64,000 nt of DNA. Source: JAWPMT01 sp965227935 (lineage in GTDB: Bacteria > Bacteroidota > Bacteroidia > Cytophagales > Cyclobacteriaceae). The DNA lies in NCBI GenBank assembly GCA_965227935.1, contig CBDDGS010000055.1, positions 1 to 64,000 of the forward strand, read 5' to 3'. The notes below the pieces were generated by a model. The model saw nothing but the letters and a program-made list of their open reading frames with translations, ran no database searches and had not been told where the DNA came from. The position numbers and the translations under genes were made by a program. The stretch's first letter is position 1, and each line of letters starts with the position of its first letter. Positions 1 to 10,654 of the stretch are shown here, piece by piece.

Positions 1-186
1 AAGGTGGAGGCCTTGGACACGTTGAAGCGCCAAGTGGAAGCTAGAGTGGCGCAGTTGGGTTCGGTGGACGTGGCCGAGATGTTCAGCCGCCGAGGTTCAC
101 GAAGCAGGCGTCTTGGTTGGGGTTGAATGCAGGCTTCGCCATCGATCTGGAGACTGGCTGGGATCTAGATGACCCGGACCAGGTTG

Positions 187-811
187 CGGAGATGGATGAG
201 CTGATACGGATGCAGGATCCGATCCTACTCACGGAAGCCCCAGGTGTGATCCCTTTACGGGGCTGAGGTTCCTCAACAAGAGGTACATGAGCTTGGAGCG
301 GAACAAGCTAGCGCGAGAACGAGGAGTTCGGCATCTTAGGCTATGCGTGGAGAGGTACAAGCAGAGGCACAGCAAGGGACGTTATTTCCTTCATGAACAT
401 CCAGCTGCAGCAGATAGTTGGGATGATGAGGAGATGAAGAAGCTGCAGGCCATTGATGGGGTGTTCACAGTGACGGGACCCATGTGCGCGTGGGGAATGA
501 AACTTCGCACCAAGAAGCAGGGTGATGGTTATGTCTACAAGCCCACGAGATTCGTTACGAACTCGGTGGAGATAGCGAAGATCTTGGATAGGCATTGTGC
601 GAATCGGAGAGGTGGACCTATCCATCGTCATGTTTCACTCATTGGAGGTTTGGCTCAGCTTTGTGCGGAATACCCGCCGGAGATGGTCAATGCAGTCCTA
701 GAAGGCTTGAAGAGGCAGATGGAGTGCGATGGTGAGTTGAGCTCGATGAGGCATTTTCTAGTGGACCAGTTCCGACCGAGCCAGTTTTCTCTGGAGAGTG
801 GGCTGAGAAGG
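187..811 (+). pseudogene. Retroelement accessory domain, possibly methyltransferase-like
   Basis: The stretch reads as a conserved soluble domain: DPFTGLRFLNKRY (about 250-290, after a frame change), then GRYFLHEHPAAADSW (about 382-426), MCAWGMKL and KPTRFVTNS (483-560). The spacing E-x-P...W...C-x-x-G...KPT...N is shared with a domain in the 18-kb copia element near 23560-23900 (FELPRHCDYW, CMFGLAG, KKPWKMLSWN). I recall similar segments in dinoflagellate copia polyproteins, where the upstream SPPC-like motif suggested a SAM-methyltransferase fold, but I cannot verify that here. It lies upstream of the RT in this fragment. Function unknown. Confidence 0.45.
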
Positions 812-1103
812 TGGAGGAGTTCTACGACGACATTTCTGGAGAAGCCCTACCTCCGGAGGGAGTCAAGAAAGCGAGGCAAGAGGAGATCAACTGGATCCAC
901 AAGATCAATCTCTATGATAAAGTTCCTCGGAAGCAGGCGGTCGACAGAGGCAAGACTATTTTGCCGGTGAGATGGGTCGACGTCAATAAGGGCGACAAGA
1001 CTAAGATGAACTTGAGATCGAGGATCGTCGGGAAGGAGCTGAAGGTGAAGACGAAGGAAGCATTGCTGGCCCATGAGCTGTTTCAGCAACACCACCGTGG
1101 GAG

Positions 1104-2462
1104 ATGGTCAAGGCGCTTTTCAGTCTTTTGGTGACGGATTTACCTGAAGATCTTGGCGGAGGTCATGATATGGTGATGGGAGTGTTTGATATTAGCGAGC
1201 ACACTTCATGCGGAAGCGCAGCGGGAGTTGTACATCGAGATCCCGGCGAGGACATGGCTCCGGAAGATGGAGATGTTGTCGGGAGACTCAACCGTGGAAT
1301 GTACGGCTTCAGAGATGCATCCCATGGGTGGATGAAGGACTGGCAGGAGCTATTGAGGAAAGGAGGTTTCTCAGTGGGAACAGCTAACCCAGCTCTATTC
1401 CTGAATGCAACAGACTATTGTCGAGGAGCGGTTCATGGAGATGATTTCTATGTCTTAGGACCGGCCTATGCGATCGACAATGTGAAGGCGATGTTGGGAA
1501 GCAAGTATCAGATGCGGGAAAGTCATCGCCTTGGTTTCACTGAAGGGTGTGTGAGAAGTGCAACGGTTCTCAATCGTGTGGTAACCCTAGGCGTGACGAA
1601 TGGTCGCAAGTGGGTGAGGATTGAGCCAGATCAGAGGCATGTGGAGCTTATTGTGCAAGCAGTGGGATTATCCTTGAAGTCAGCTGGAGTGACTACGCCG
1701 TCGGTCAAGCCTACGGATGCACAAGCAGCAGCTTTGGAGACTTCAGCTGAGCTTCGACCTGCAGACGCTTCGAACTACCGCTCAGCCGTTATGAGGGCGA
1801 GCTTTCTGGCGCAGGAGAGACCAGACATTGCAGAAGCGGTGAAGAGGATGGCACAGGGCATGTCTAAGCCTAGACTTGCTCATTGGGAGCTTCTGAAGCG
1901 CTTTGCACGGTACCTGATCAAGGAGCCGAACATGTGCCTTGTGTATCACCAGCAGAGGATGCCAGACTACATCAAGACCCAGGTCGACAGTGACTTCGCC
2001 GGTGACAAGGTGGGGCGGAAGTCAACGACTGGAATGGTGCAGTACTTTGGGAGGCATGTCTTGAAGGCTACGAGCAATCTTCAGCCGGTGTTGGGGCTGA
2101 ATGTGTCGGAAGCAGAGTTCTATGCTCTTACTCATGGAGCTGCTCACAGCCTTGGCATGCAGTCTCACTTCCAGGACATTGGTCTGAGTCCAGGGATTGT
2201 CATTGAGAGCGACAGCAGCAGTGCGAGGAGCTTTGCCAGTAGGCAAGGACTCGGGAAGCAGCGGCACGTTCAGGTGCGCTTCTTGTGGCTTCAGCAGGCT
2301 GTTGCAAACAACCTTGTGGTGGTGAAGAAGGTGCATACTAAGCACAACACTAGTGACATCCTGACCAAGTCCTCGGAGGCGCAGACTATCCGGAAGCATC
2401 TGGTGGAGATGAGTTGTGAGCGTCACGAGCCCAATGCGAAGCTACAGAAGAGCATCCATTAA
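1104..2462 (+). pseudogene. Copia reverse transcriptase/RNase H remnant
   Basis: About 450 open codons cover the C-terminal part of a copia pol protein. Seen: the palm motif VHGDDFYVLG, where Y-x-DD is altered; a connection region containing SAVMRASFLAQERPDIAEAV; and RNase H with QVDSDFAGDKVGRKSTTG, the carboxylate-bearing VSEAEFYAL, and the terminal KVHTKHNTSDILTKS typical of copia RNase H ends. Integrase and protease are absent, so the piece cannot move by itself. The first codons are not a genuine start; upstream RT sequence continues in another frame at 811-1100. Confidence 0.8.
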
Positions 2463-2905
2463 GTGGATCGCCAGGCTCCGCTACCTAGACTGCTTCACCC
2501 AGATGCAGGGTTCAGCAGAGGAGGAGTGATGAAACTATCGCTCCATAGCATGCGGCCCGAGAAAAGGCATCGCCATAAGTTCTCATCACAGTTCCAAGTT
2601 TTGCCAGTGCGGGGGTACCCCCCCCCCCCAATGGTATGGTCTCACCATGGAAGGCAGGGCCCACACACAGTGTTATGTTGGCAACAGCTTCATGAGCAGA
2701 CTGTGTTTTACAACCCAGTGTGCAGAACGCTCCATTCCACAGGGGGGGAGGGTAAGATGATGATGTGTGTGTGTGTGTGTTGATATTGCGTGTGTGTTTT
2801 ACACGTCCTCATGGTATGTTCCTTGTGTTATATAGGGTTACCAACCATATGGCGGGGGCCCCCCCCCTCACTGAGCGAAACTGGTACATATATAGATCTC
2901 ATGTC
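2463..2905. other. Intergenic stretch, low complexity
   Basis: No coding sequence I can support. It contains a homopolymeric C run near 2616-2629, a GGGGGGGAGG stretch near 2742, a short TG microsatellite at about 2762-2780 and another C run near 2858. This could be the 3' end of the copia fragment or an intron of the oxidase gene that follows. Confidence 0.5.
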
Positions 2906-5200
2906 GTGAGGTTCTGGAGGATCCACATGTCCTGGAAGCTGATCTACGTGCTGCTGCTGCTGCACGCGCCCGCAAGGTTATGGATCTGGTTCTTCTTCCC
3001 CGCGCTCTTCGTGCTCGTCGACCGCCTGCTGCTGGCGAACAATCAGAGCATCTACCTCACGCTGCGCAGCGTGAAGCTGCTGCCGAGGGACGTCATCGGA
3101 CTCACCTTTGAGTTGCCGCAAGGCTTCGCCTACCAGGCCGGTCCTCTTTATAAGGAGACACTGTAGATTCGAGATATACATAGATGATAAGAAAGTATAT
3201 AGAAATATAATTATGTAAGCATACATACTTTTATCATCTGGAAAGGCGGGGCAGTATATCCTGCTGGGCTGGAAGGGCGAGTGGCATCCCTTCACCTTGA
3301 CCTCGGCACCCGAGGCCTTCGACTAGACTAGTACATAGAAATTGTTAAATGAAGTGAGGAGAACTGCATTTCGGTGCACATCCGGTCGCCCAACTCCTTG
3401 GATTGGCCTCTCGAGCAGTGCCTCCCTGACTTCAATCGTGAGGTGCTCAGCGCTGCGCAAGAGGCTGACCGAAGAGGCGCCGGCTCAGGCGGCTGGTGCG
3501 GAGAAGGGAAAGCCACCCAGAGCGCCTTAGCTACTGAGTACACCTGTTTTTATCTGTTTACATCTGTTTGCTGAGTTCGCTGTGCCCTTTTCAACTTGAC
3601 ACAAAGGCTCCCCTTCTCATCGAGTACAAGAAGTGCACTCTCGCGAATAGCCGCTCGAGAAGACTTCGAGATGCTTCGAGATTGAATGTGAGGCCCGGTG
3701 GTGTACAACGTGCCCAGGGTGGCGGGCGAGGTGCAAGAGGCTTCGCTGGATGAGAATGGCCAACCGCGGCTGCTGGGTCGAAATGTCTCAGGCCTTCCTT
3801 CACCTGAAGCCTCCTTTGAGCTCGCAGGCAAGCAGATGGAGCCGGTGCAGTCCGGAGAGACCATGATCAGAGCCTCTGCCAGGCGGCTCTTGAGTGGAGC
3901 TCTTGAGGTCGAGCGCAGCCCGGCATGCTGCCGCCAGAGGCGGTGGTGCTCCAAGTCACGGGGCCCTTTGGTGCGCCGGCCCAGAAGGTCTGGGGTTTCG
4001 ACACTCTCATGGTGGTGGGCGCTGGCATCGGGGCGAGGGCCTTAAGGCCCCAAGCGCAGGTACTAGATCCCTTGTAATGAAGCCGGAAAGAGGATGGAAA
4101 TCCATGTTACACTGTATATAAACCAATAGCAACACATATGTTTTTGCAAACAAATGAATCCAACATGGATCTTTATACTGGCTCATGATATACACGATCT
4201 AAAGGCACCTTTAGCTAGTTCGAGGTCCATAGCTTGAGGTGACGCCTTTCGCATCCATCCTGCGCTCCGTGCAGTTGCGCGCCAAGCAACGTGAGACAAT
4301 CATGAGCACCGCTACCAGGTGAGCTAAGTGAAATATATGTATGATTATATGCACATATATATTAATATATATATACATGTTTTTTTTTTGTTAAAAAAAT
4401 GATCTATATCGAAGCACGTGCCTTAAAGGCATGAGTTCGGGCAGGCCTTCAGCCTGGAGGAACATGGGGGGAGGCGCCCTTGATTCCGTAAAAGCCTTTA
4501 AAGAGCCGATGTTCATTGGAAGGCGATCAAGAAGATGCGCGCATGGGCCTGCAGCGCTTAGTGGATGAGCTTGTGGTTGTCCCCAAGAAGAGCCCTGGCA
4601 AGAAGATCTAAAAGAGATAGCTGTAGACCTGCTAGGGGAGGTGAACTTGCTACTGAGGATCTATTTCTACTGGATCTGCCGAGGGCAGGCAGTTTGTGTC
4701 AATTATTTAAGCTGGAATGGTGGCAGGAGGAGTTCGATTGGTTCTGCGACCTCTTGTCGGACGCCGCTGAGGGGCCTGCGGCAGGCCTTTCAGCTCCCTT
4801 CTAAGATTTAAAGTGTATTGTGTAGTGCAAAAGCTCAATAATATTCATACTACTACTCCTACTACTCCTACTCCTACTCCTACTACTACTACGACTACTA
4901 CTACCACTACTACTGCTAAAGTAAACTAAAGAGGTATCGTGGACATCACGCTCTTCATCACGGGCGAGATCGAGTTGACCCAGGTGAAGAAGCTGCCCTG
5001 CGCCAGCGGCCAGTTCTTCGGGAGGCCCAACTGGGGCCGGATCTTCAAGCAGAACCGCGACAAGCACCGCGGTGAGCACATCGGCGTCTTCTTATGTGGC
5101 TCGCCGATCATCGGAGAGGCGCTGAGTAGGGAGTCAGTGAAGAACTCGGACCTCGTGGGCACTCCTGGGGCCACCCGCTTCTCCTTCTTTAAGGACTCGG
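2905..5200 (+). CDS. NADPH oxidase-like ferric reductase, C-terminal half (exons)
   Basis: Exons in order: the last membrane segment and FAD-domain start at about 2908-3142 (RFWRIHMSWKLIYVLLLLHA; DVIGLTFELPQGFAYQAG); the FAD-contact motif at about 3249-3322 (QYILLGWKGEWHPFTLTSAP); 3355-3535 (ENCISVHIRSPNSLDW); NADPH-binding pieces at 3917-4040 (TGPFGAPAQKVW; DTLMVVGAGIGA) and 4239-4318 (VTPFASILRSVQLRAKQR); IYFYWICRGQ near 4669 with EFDWFCDLLSDAAE near 4731; and the C-terminal NAD-domain exon at 4935-5196 (FGRPNWGRIF; GVFLCGSP). Members move electrons from NADPH across the membrane to oxygen. The N-terminal half is missing upstream, where a copia fragment lies. A second copy starts near 62433. 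Exon ends are approximate; introns are short and do not all show canonical GT-AG. Confidence 0.8.
4843..4918. repeat. TAC/TCC triplet microsatellite in an intron
   Basis: A run of imperfect TAC, TCC and ACG triplets lies between two oxidase exons. It opens a spurious serine/arginine-rich frame on the opposite strand, which I treat as an artefact. Confidence 0.85.
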
Positions 5201-5870
5201 TGAGACGATCTAGTCATATAATGCTTATACGCGTACAAATTGTATATATAATGTATATATATATAATATGAATATATATAAATGCACATGTGTGTGGAAT
5301 TTGTAGATGTATGTGGTATAGATTCGATGTGCTGCAATGAGAGATTGGTGTGGCAGGAGCACTTCTGAGCTGATCTCATGGCAGTTTTGGTTGTACAGAA
5401 GGCTTTGCAAAGGGTTTTGCCTACGAAGAGCATCGCTGGGCAACTGTCTAGCACCCCTATGGACCCGATTTGGGCCGCCGGGAAGGGTGTGAAGTTAATT
5501 TCTTCGTGTCGCCGGGTCTCGGGTGTCCGGCGAAGCCGACACGGCATCTCCACAGTCGAGAGGTCGTGAACTCGAGGCTAGGCGGCATGGAGCCATGCTT
5601 TTGAGGGCTGTTTCCGCACCTCAAGCTGCATGTCGGCATCCAAGAAGCCTTAAATTAAAGGGAGATCTTAACGATCTTGGATTCCGGAAGTCGAGCCAAT
5701 TGGCCACGAGTGCCCCGACAGAGTTGAAGGCTTGATTCAGGTGCTCTGCTTAGGCTCGCAGGGGTAGGAGGTGAGCCAAAGGCTACCTTAGGACGCGGCC
5801 ATGGCAGTTTCTCGACCGCCTTGTAATCCGATGTCATATCCTTCAGGTCTTAGTCTTTATCTTGCTGCAC
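5200..5870. other. Intergenic region between oxidase and DD3-3-like genes
   Basis: It begins with AT/TA microsatellite (about 5215-5285). The rest is GC-balanced with short open stretches in several frames. I recognise no protein motif and support no gene here; it could hold 3' and 5' untranslated sequence of the neighbours. Confidence 0.4.
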
Positions 5871-5879
5871 CTGGCCTCT

Positions 5880-7640
5880 GCGGACATGTATCTCAACAGC
5901 GGGACACTAAGATTCTTTTAGAAGGATGTGAAATGAGATCCGCGGGGCTCCAATAATAAGCTGCGTGAGCAGAGCAACAATGTGCAGAACGCCAACCGCA
6001 CCCTGGCCGACCTATCTAAGTGCTTCGATGGAGATGCCTTCTGGTGATTTCAATACATAGAATATGACATAATGGATTTAAGAGCTTCGTTGAGCTTCGG
6101 AATGGCTTTCGAGGCCTCTTCGACTCCCAGAACAATGCGGCCTCTGGATACCAGATTGGTGACGACTGTAAGCCCGCCTGCAAGGCGCAGAGCCTGTTGA
6201 GAAAGGGCTAGAGCTCTCTTAGGATGGGGCCAACAACTATGATGTCACCGTGGAAGGGGCTACAAAGGGCACCATGAAGTACTACCAAGGCGCTCAAAGG
6301 CTTGTGGTTTCACGGCCTGCTAGGATCCGAGCTCTACATCGAGTGGCACCACCAGCCTTCTGGCTCTTTTCTGCATCAGCCGACATCTGAGGCACGGCTG
6401 TGGTGTGGGGCACCCCAACGTGGTGTGCCAGATCATCTTGCAGTACATGAGCCTCTTGGCCTAAGGCCCCTCCCCCTGGACCTGTGGTGCGTGTGGATTG
6501 GTTTGAATGCTGGTTGATGGAGTCGTAGTCTTCGCAACTGGTGTTGATTTGCATGGTATTTGCAAGGAATTTGACTAAGTGCGGGAATAAAGGCAGATAT
6601 GGAAGGCAAGCAGCCTTGCATAGCCTAATGGTGGGACGGTGTGCCCGGGGCCAGGGTTTGGGGGACCATACCATGGGGGGGGGAGGTTAACACGGAACAC
6701 AGGAGCATATATACATATATTATTATATTATATATAATATAGGTGCTTCAGGTGTCGAGGATAACGTGAACCTCCGCGACGGCACAGGGCAAGAGACTGC
6801 GGGCGGAGAGCAGAACCAGGACCCCACGGAGGAAGCCACGGCACAGCCGGCGCGTGGCTATCATGAACCCCTGGAGTTCTATGAGGCGCTTCATGTGAGA
6901 ATCAGTGCAAATCCATGCTTTAAGATGGACTTTCGAGAGGGAGCGGATCATTTTCATGCTTTTTTTATTGCATTTGAATGACTTGCCGAAGGCCTGCATG
7001 CAGCGGGAGCGGAATCAAGGGCTCTACACAGCGGACCAACGGCTGGAATCCAATGGCGGCGCCACCTCCACGCGACAGAACCCCAATGGGAACGGGAGGC
7101 GCAGAGGACAGGCTAGACACGGCCTGGAGTGTCCCGAGGACGGCTCTTTGAGCATCCTTTTGGAGGCTTTTAAAGGCTTTTTGAAGCTAATTAAAGGAGA
7201 TTAAAGGAGAGAGACTACTATCCTTATTGGCATCCATCCGTGTGGCATGACATCGCCATTCTCACGAATGAGCCGGAGGTGAGGTGCGACTACTACCGGG
7301 CAGAGTCGCAGAACGTCAAGGTGCTTCATGAGCGTCGTACATGCCGGGAAGCTGACAATTGATGAGATTGTCCTCTTAAATGGCCGCTTTTTGAACTCCC
7401 AACTCAATTTCGAGGCTTGATTTTGATGCGCGAGGCCAAAGGGATCTGCTCGATTCCGGCCCACAACAACCCAGCCGCCTGCAGCGGCAATGGCGGTGAG
7501 ACTTCTGGCTGAAGCTGGACTTCTAGACTTAAGAAGCTAAGGTGGAGAGAGGTGGCGGCCTTTCAGGAGCCGCCACCCGAATGTATTGGCGGCATCCAGA
7601 GTCGCGACAATCATAATGGCAATGTGAGGAATGGCCGCTT
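5880..7640 (+). CDS. DD3-3-like protein, N-terminal half (exons)
   Basis: Short exons spell the N-terminal half of the family typified by Dictyostelium protein DD3-3: ADMYLNS (about 5882), GSNNKLREQSNNVQNANR (5944-5998), FDSQNNAASGYQIGDDCKPA (6118-6177), NNYDVTVEGATKGTMKYYQG (6233-6292), GSELYIEWHHQ (6325-6357), GCGVGHPNVVCQIILQYM (about 6390-6450), NVNLRDGTGQE (6762-6794), GLYTADQ and TRQNPNGNG (7018-7096), RDYYPYWHPSVWHDIAILTN (7210-7269), and SRDNHNGN (about 7600-7623). The family is extracellular or secreted with no known reaction. The reading stops just after SRDNHNGN; the matching C-terminal half (starting with RIRYNITTGD) is at about 59710, 52 kb away on the same strand. Family call is from memory of conserved motifs. 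Confidence 0.75.
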
Positions 7641-7869
7641 GGCAGGTGCTTGGCTGCTTCCGCAGCCCTTTCAAGGGCTAGGAAACGGCGATGAGCTATG
7701 TGGTGGCCTGCTGCTGGCTGGTGCTCCTCTACTTCTGTAGGTCTAGATATCTTCATCAGCACACCCTTGAAGAGGTGGGACATGGTCGACTCGCCCAGTT
7801 GGGTGCAGGTGGCTGCTGCGCTGAAGCATCTGCACAGCCGTGGGGTGGATGTAGAGCCCTCAAGAGCTG

Positions 7870-9345
7870 ATGCTGGTCTTGGGAAGGGCTTTTGGGCCGT
7901 TGTGCGAGCTGTCTAGGCTGTTTCCCAAGGACGTGATCGAAGAGCGGCGAAAAGAGAAGCGGGAGAGCTTTCTGAAGGCCACGATGACCGTGTGGTCCCT
8001 GACGACAGAGGCGTTTCACACCTTGAAAAGACAGCTTTTGGATCTTAGAGGTCTATTTGCTCCTCTCCTTCTTGGTGCAGAACTACTTGGCCTTCGGATC
8101 GCTGTGGCAGATGCCCAACTTCCTCACCTGTGCAGCGGCCAACGTGCTCTTCCAGCAGCTCAGGCAACCAGAAATCCGGCTGACACCAGCGGTCATGGGC
8201 AGCTTTACAGTGGTGCTAACCGTCGCCACGCTCCTGTTTACAGCCCGGAGCTCGATTCGAGCCGCAAACGCGAGATCGAAACGAGGTGGGTTTGCCTCGC
8301 GAGCTGCTGCCGGCCGCCTACATTGCTAGGATCACGCTCTGCGCACTCTCTGGGAATGCCATCTATGCCAATAAGGCACGGGCAAGTATCAAACTCGATG
8401 GCAGCCAGGTGAATACGATCATAGGGCCCTTCTTCGTGCTGTCTCACTGGCTACAATGCCCGGAGGCAACACATGGCCAATTGCCACCTGGCCATTCATC
8501 ATGTGTTAAAGACCTTAGCCAAAGCAGCCACCGCCTTCAACATGGTCTATGTACAGATTCAGTTGGTGAAATGCACTAACATAGAAGAACGTGGCGTGGA
8601 CGTGCTTTGACAGCCCCAAAACGGCTTTTGAGAAGGCGCATGAGGCTCTTCATGATCGTGAACGAGGCCGTCGCCATCTCCCTGATGGCTCTCGCCGTCT
8701 CCAACCTCGACAGCAAGGAGTTTCAGCTGGAAGCGGCGACCTTTCAGCTTGAGGAGAAGGTGAAGGAGGCCCAGAAGGCGGAGGTCAGTGGCCACGCAGC
8801 CAAGCGGCTACTGTCCGTGACCTGCGATGCTGTGGTGCGCCTGCGGCAGGCCTCACATCAGAGCCTGCGAACTTACCGAGTTTCTGTGTATTCCAGAAAT
8901 TATATATAATTAAATGTAATTGGATAGAGTTGCCTACGATTTCTGATATGATATATGAGGTATCTAAAGCTTATGTTATTACATAATAGCTGGTTTTGTA
9001 TGATCATAGTCCATGATGTGTGTTTGGTGTTTCTCCACCCGCCCATACCACCCAGCAGAGTACCTTGAGGGTTGTGCGCATCTCTTCACAGTCAATTTGG
9101 ATAGCTTTGGGTTATAGATCATATTCATAATATGATATATATATATCTCAGATATATTATATGATATGTCATATTATTTATTATTATACATCATACGATG
9201 TATATCATATACATATAAGCCGTGCGAACGTAAGCAGGACCTGAGTATTGCGGAGCCAGCACCAAGCCTGGCAGACCTCTTGATGTGTGGCGTGGGCTTT
9301 AAGAGCAGCCACCTGGAAGGCTTCGGAGCATCGAGAAACTCACTT
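7870..9345 (+). CDS. Membrane-anchored PAS-like sensor, 5' exons
   Basis: Seen: a charged exon DVIEERRKEKRESFLKAT (about 7933-7986); a membrane exon at about 8050-8270 with NYLAFGSLWQMPNFL and FTVVLTVATLLF; an amphipathic/coiled-coil exon at about 8655-8860 (NEAVAISLMALAVSNLDSKE, then KRLLSVTCDAVVRLRQ); and an exon at about 9237-9335 (DLSIAEPAPSLADLLMCGVG). The order coiled coil, CDAVV, then SLADLL resembles PAS-like sensor proteins that I recall as multicopy in Symbiodiniaceae. The reading breaks off before the PLV and appears to resume at 58126 (DHDRLKDFITESSKDE), so the virus element lies in an intron. It sits inside the gap of the split DD3-3-like gene. Family uncertain; exons probable. 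Confidence 0.45.
9110..9225. repeat. AT-rich palindromic stretch in a host intron
   Basis: Alternating AT with several short overlapping palindromes of the ATATGATATAT and CATACGATGTATATC kind. Similar AT runs occur at 4330-4385, 5215-5285, 6708-6742 and 58365-58436, all in host introns. Confidence 0.7.
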
Positions 9346-9450
9346 TTGCACCATATATGATAAATAAATATACTTTACATGCTTGATAGTATGATATACA
9401 GTTACATTTTGTTTCTTTAAATAGGATATAATACTGATCACACATGGTGT

Positions 9451-9914
9451 AATATATATATACTTACATTAGGCCTATGACACACCTCAGCACGTCATCA
9501 CACCGCACCCATCAGCGTATACCAAAGATCATAACACAAATCATCACAATCAGCGTATACCACAGCTCAAAAAGAAATCATCACAATCACCACATACCAA
9601 AGTTCATAACACAAATCATCACAATCACCACATAACACAAATCATCACAATCACCACATACACAAATCATCACAATCACCACATAATACAAATCATCACA
9701 ATCACCACATAACACAAATCATCACAATCACCGCATACCACAGCTCATAGCACAAATCATCACAATCAGCACACCCCACAGCTCATACACAAATTCATCA
9801 CAGGACCACCACACACAAAATCATCACGACCACCCACATACCAAAGCTCATACACAAATTCATCACCGCCCCTACACACAGACAATCATCAACACCAAGT
9901 CATAACACACACAA
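9451..9914 (+). repeat. Left terminal inverted repeat of the PLV
   Basis: The sequence from the ACTTACATTAGGCCTATGAC block at 9462 onward matches the reverse complement of 57632-58096 almost base for base. The outer 10 bp are AT repeats with one base of difference. Internally it consists of about ten imperfect copies of a 25-27-bp unit (ATCATCACAATCACCACATA plus a short variable end). It is C/A-rich on this strand and G/T-rich on the other. The match stops at 9914 within CATAACACACAC. Confidence 0.92.
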
Positions 9915-10205
9915 AAATCCTAGCAACTGACCACAACACAGACACAGCAAAAAAAGCATAACAGCAAGGCAACAAGCAAAAAAGCACAACAACCGACCAC
10001 AACACAAAAAAGCAGAACAGCAAAGCAACAGACAAAAAGCAGAGCAGCAGAACAAGCAAGCAAAAAGCCTAACAGCAAAGCAAGAGACAAAACTACACAC
10101 AAATTTGAACTGCGTCATTGCCCCCTTAAACGAAAAAACATTGAACAATTCCCAGAACAATACCAAAACCCATAATTCTAATAATAAAATTATTATTAGG
10201 ATGAT
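9915..10205. other. Subterminal non-coding spacer of the PLV
   Basis: Low-complexity sequence rich in AACA, AGCA and CAACAAGC words (about 9940-10080), then TTATTATTAGGATGATGG near 10190. Cysteine/leucine-rich frames on the minus strand here are by-products of the composition. A similar AATAATATTATTAG block lies near 57515 inside the right end. Confidence 0.6.
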
Positions 10206-10224
10206 GGATTGAAATTTACGTTAT

Positions 10225-10484
10225 GCACATCCACATTCCCAGTATGCACATCCACATTCCCAGTATGCACAAGTCCATTTTGTGTGGGCACAGCCTCGTA
10301 TCCGGCAAAAGATACAAAATACAGCCTGGTATCCGGCAAAAGATACAAAATACAGCCTCGTATCCGGCAAAAGATACAACATACAGCCTCGTATCCGGCA
10401 AAAGATACAAAATACAGCCTCGTATCCGGCAAAAGATGCAAGATACAAATCGTATCGGGCAAAAGATGCGAGATACAAATCGTA
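10225..10484. repeat. Tandem repeats near the left end
   Basis: Two direct copies of a 21-bp word built on CACATCCACATTCCCAGTATG (10225-10266, imperfect edges) are followed by a 31-bp tandem repeat starting GCCTCGTATCCGGCAAAAGA at 10293, 10324, 10355, 10386 and 10417, ending in two degenerate shorter units with CGTATCGGGC to about 10484. Copies differ by one or two bases. No CRISPR-like unique spacers are present. Confidence 0.9.
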
Positions 10485-10654
10485 TATCCTTCACAAAGAC
10501 CTTGACGTCAAAATCAGATCTTGACCCTAAACCCAACTTCAGCCTTCAATTTACCAAAGCCAGACCCTGAATGTGCTCAAACTCAGCCTCGAATTCCTCC
10601 AAGTCAGCCTTGAATTTACGGAAATCACACTGGGGAATAGAGCTTCTTGTAGCC

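Larger units (their letters stand above)
1..2462 (+). mobile_element. Decayed Ty1/copia-type retrotransposon fragment
   Basis: The segment encodes pieces of a copia-type polyprotein in shifting frames: an upstream accessory domain (about 190-750), a reverse transcriptase start (about 900-1090, motif LPVRWVDVNKGD), the RT catalytic block changed to VHGDDFYV (about 1432-1455), and an RNase H (1970-2400). No LTR is visible, the left end runs off the window, and there are frame changes near 250, 800-970 and 1100, so it is a dead fragment. Its base composition matches the host exons nearby. It lies directly upstream of the truncated NADPH oxidase half-gene and may sit in, or have replaced, that gene's 5' part. 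It is clearly different in sequence from the 18-kb copia element at 13934. Confidence 0.85.

Noticed and set aside
9900..10166. Cysteine/leucine-rich protein on the minus strand
   Set aside because: It arises from the low-complexity AACA/AGCA sequence next to the TIR; no start context, no family.
10293..10484. CRISPR-like array
   Set aside because: The units are directly adjacent without unique spacers, in a eukaryotic locus; it is a plain tandem repeat.
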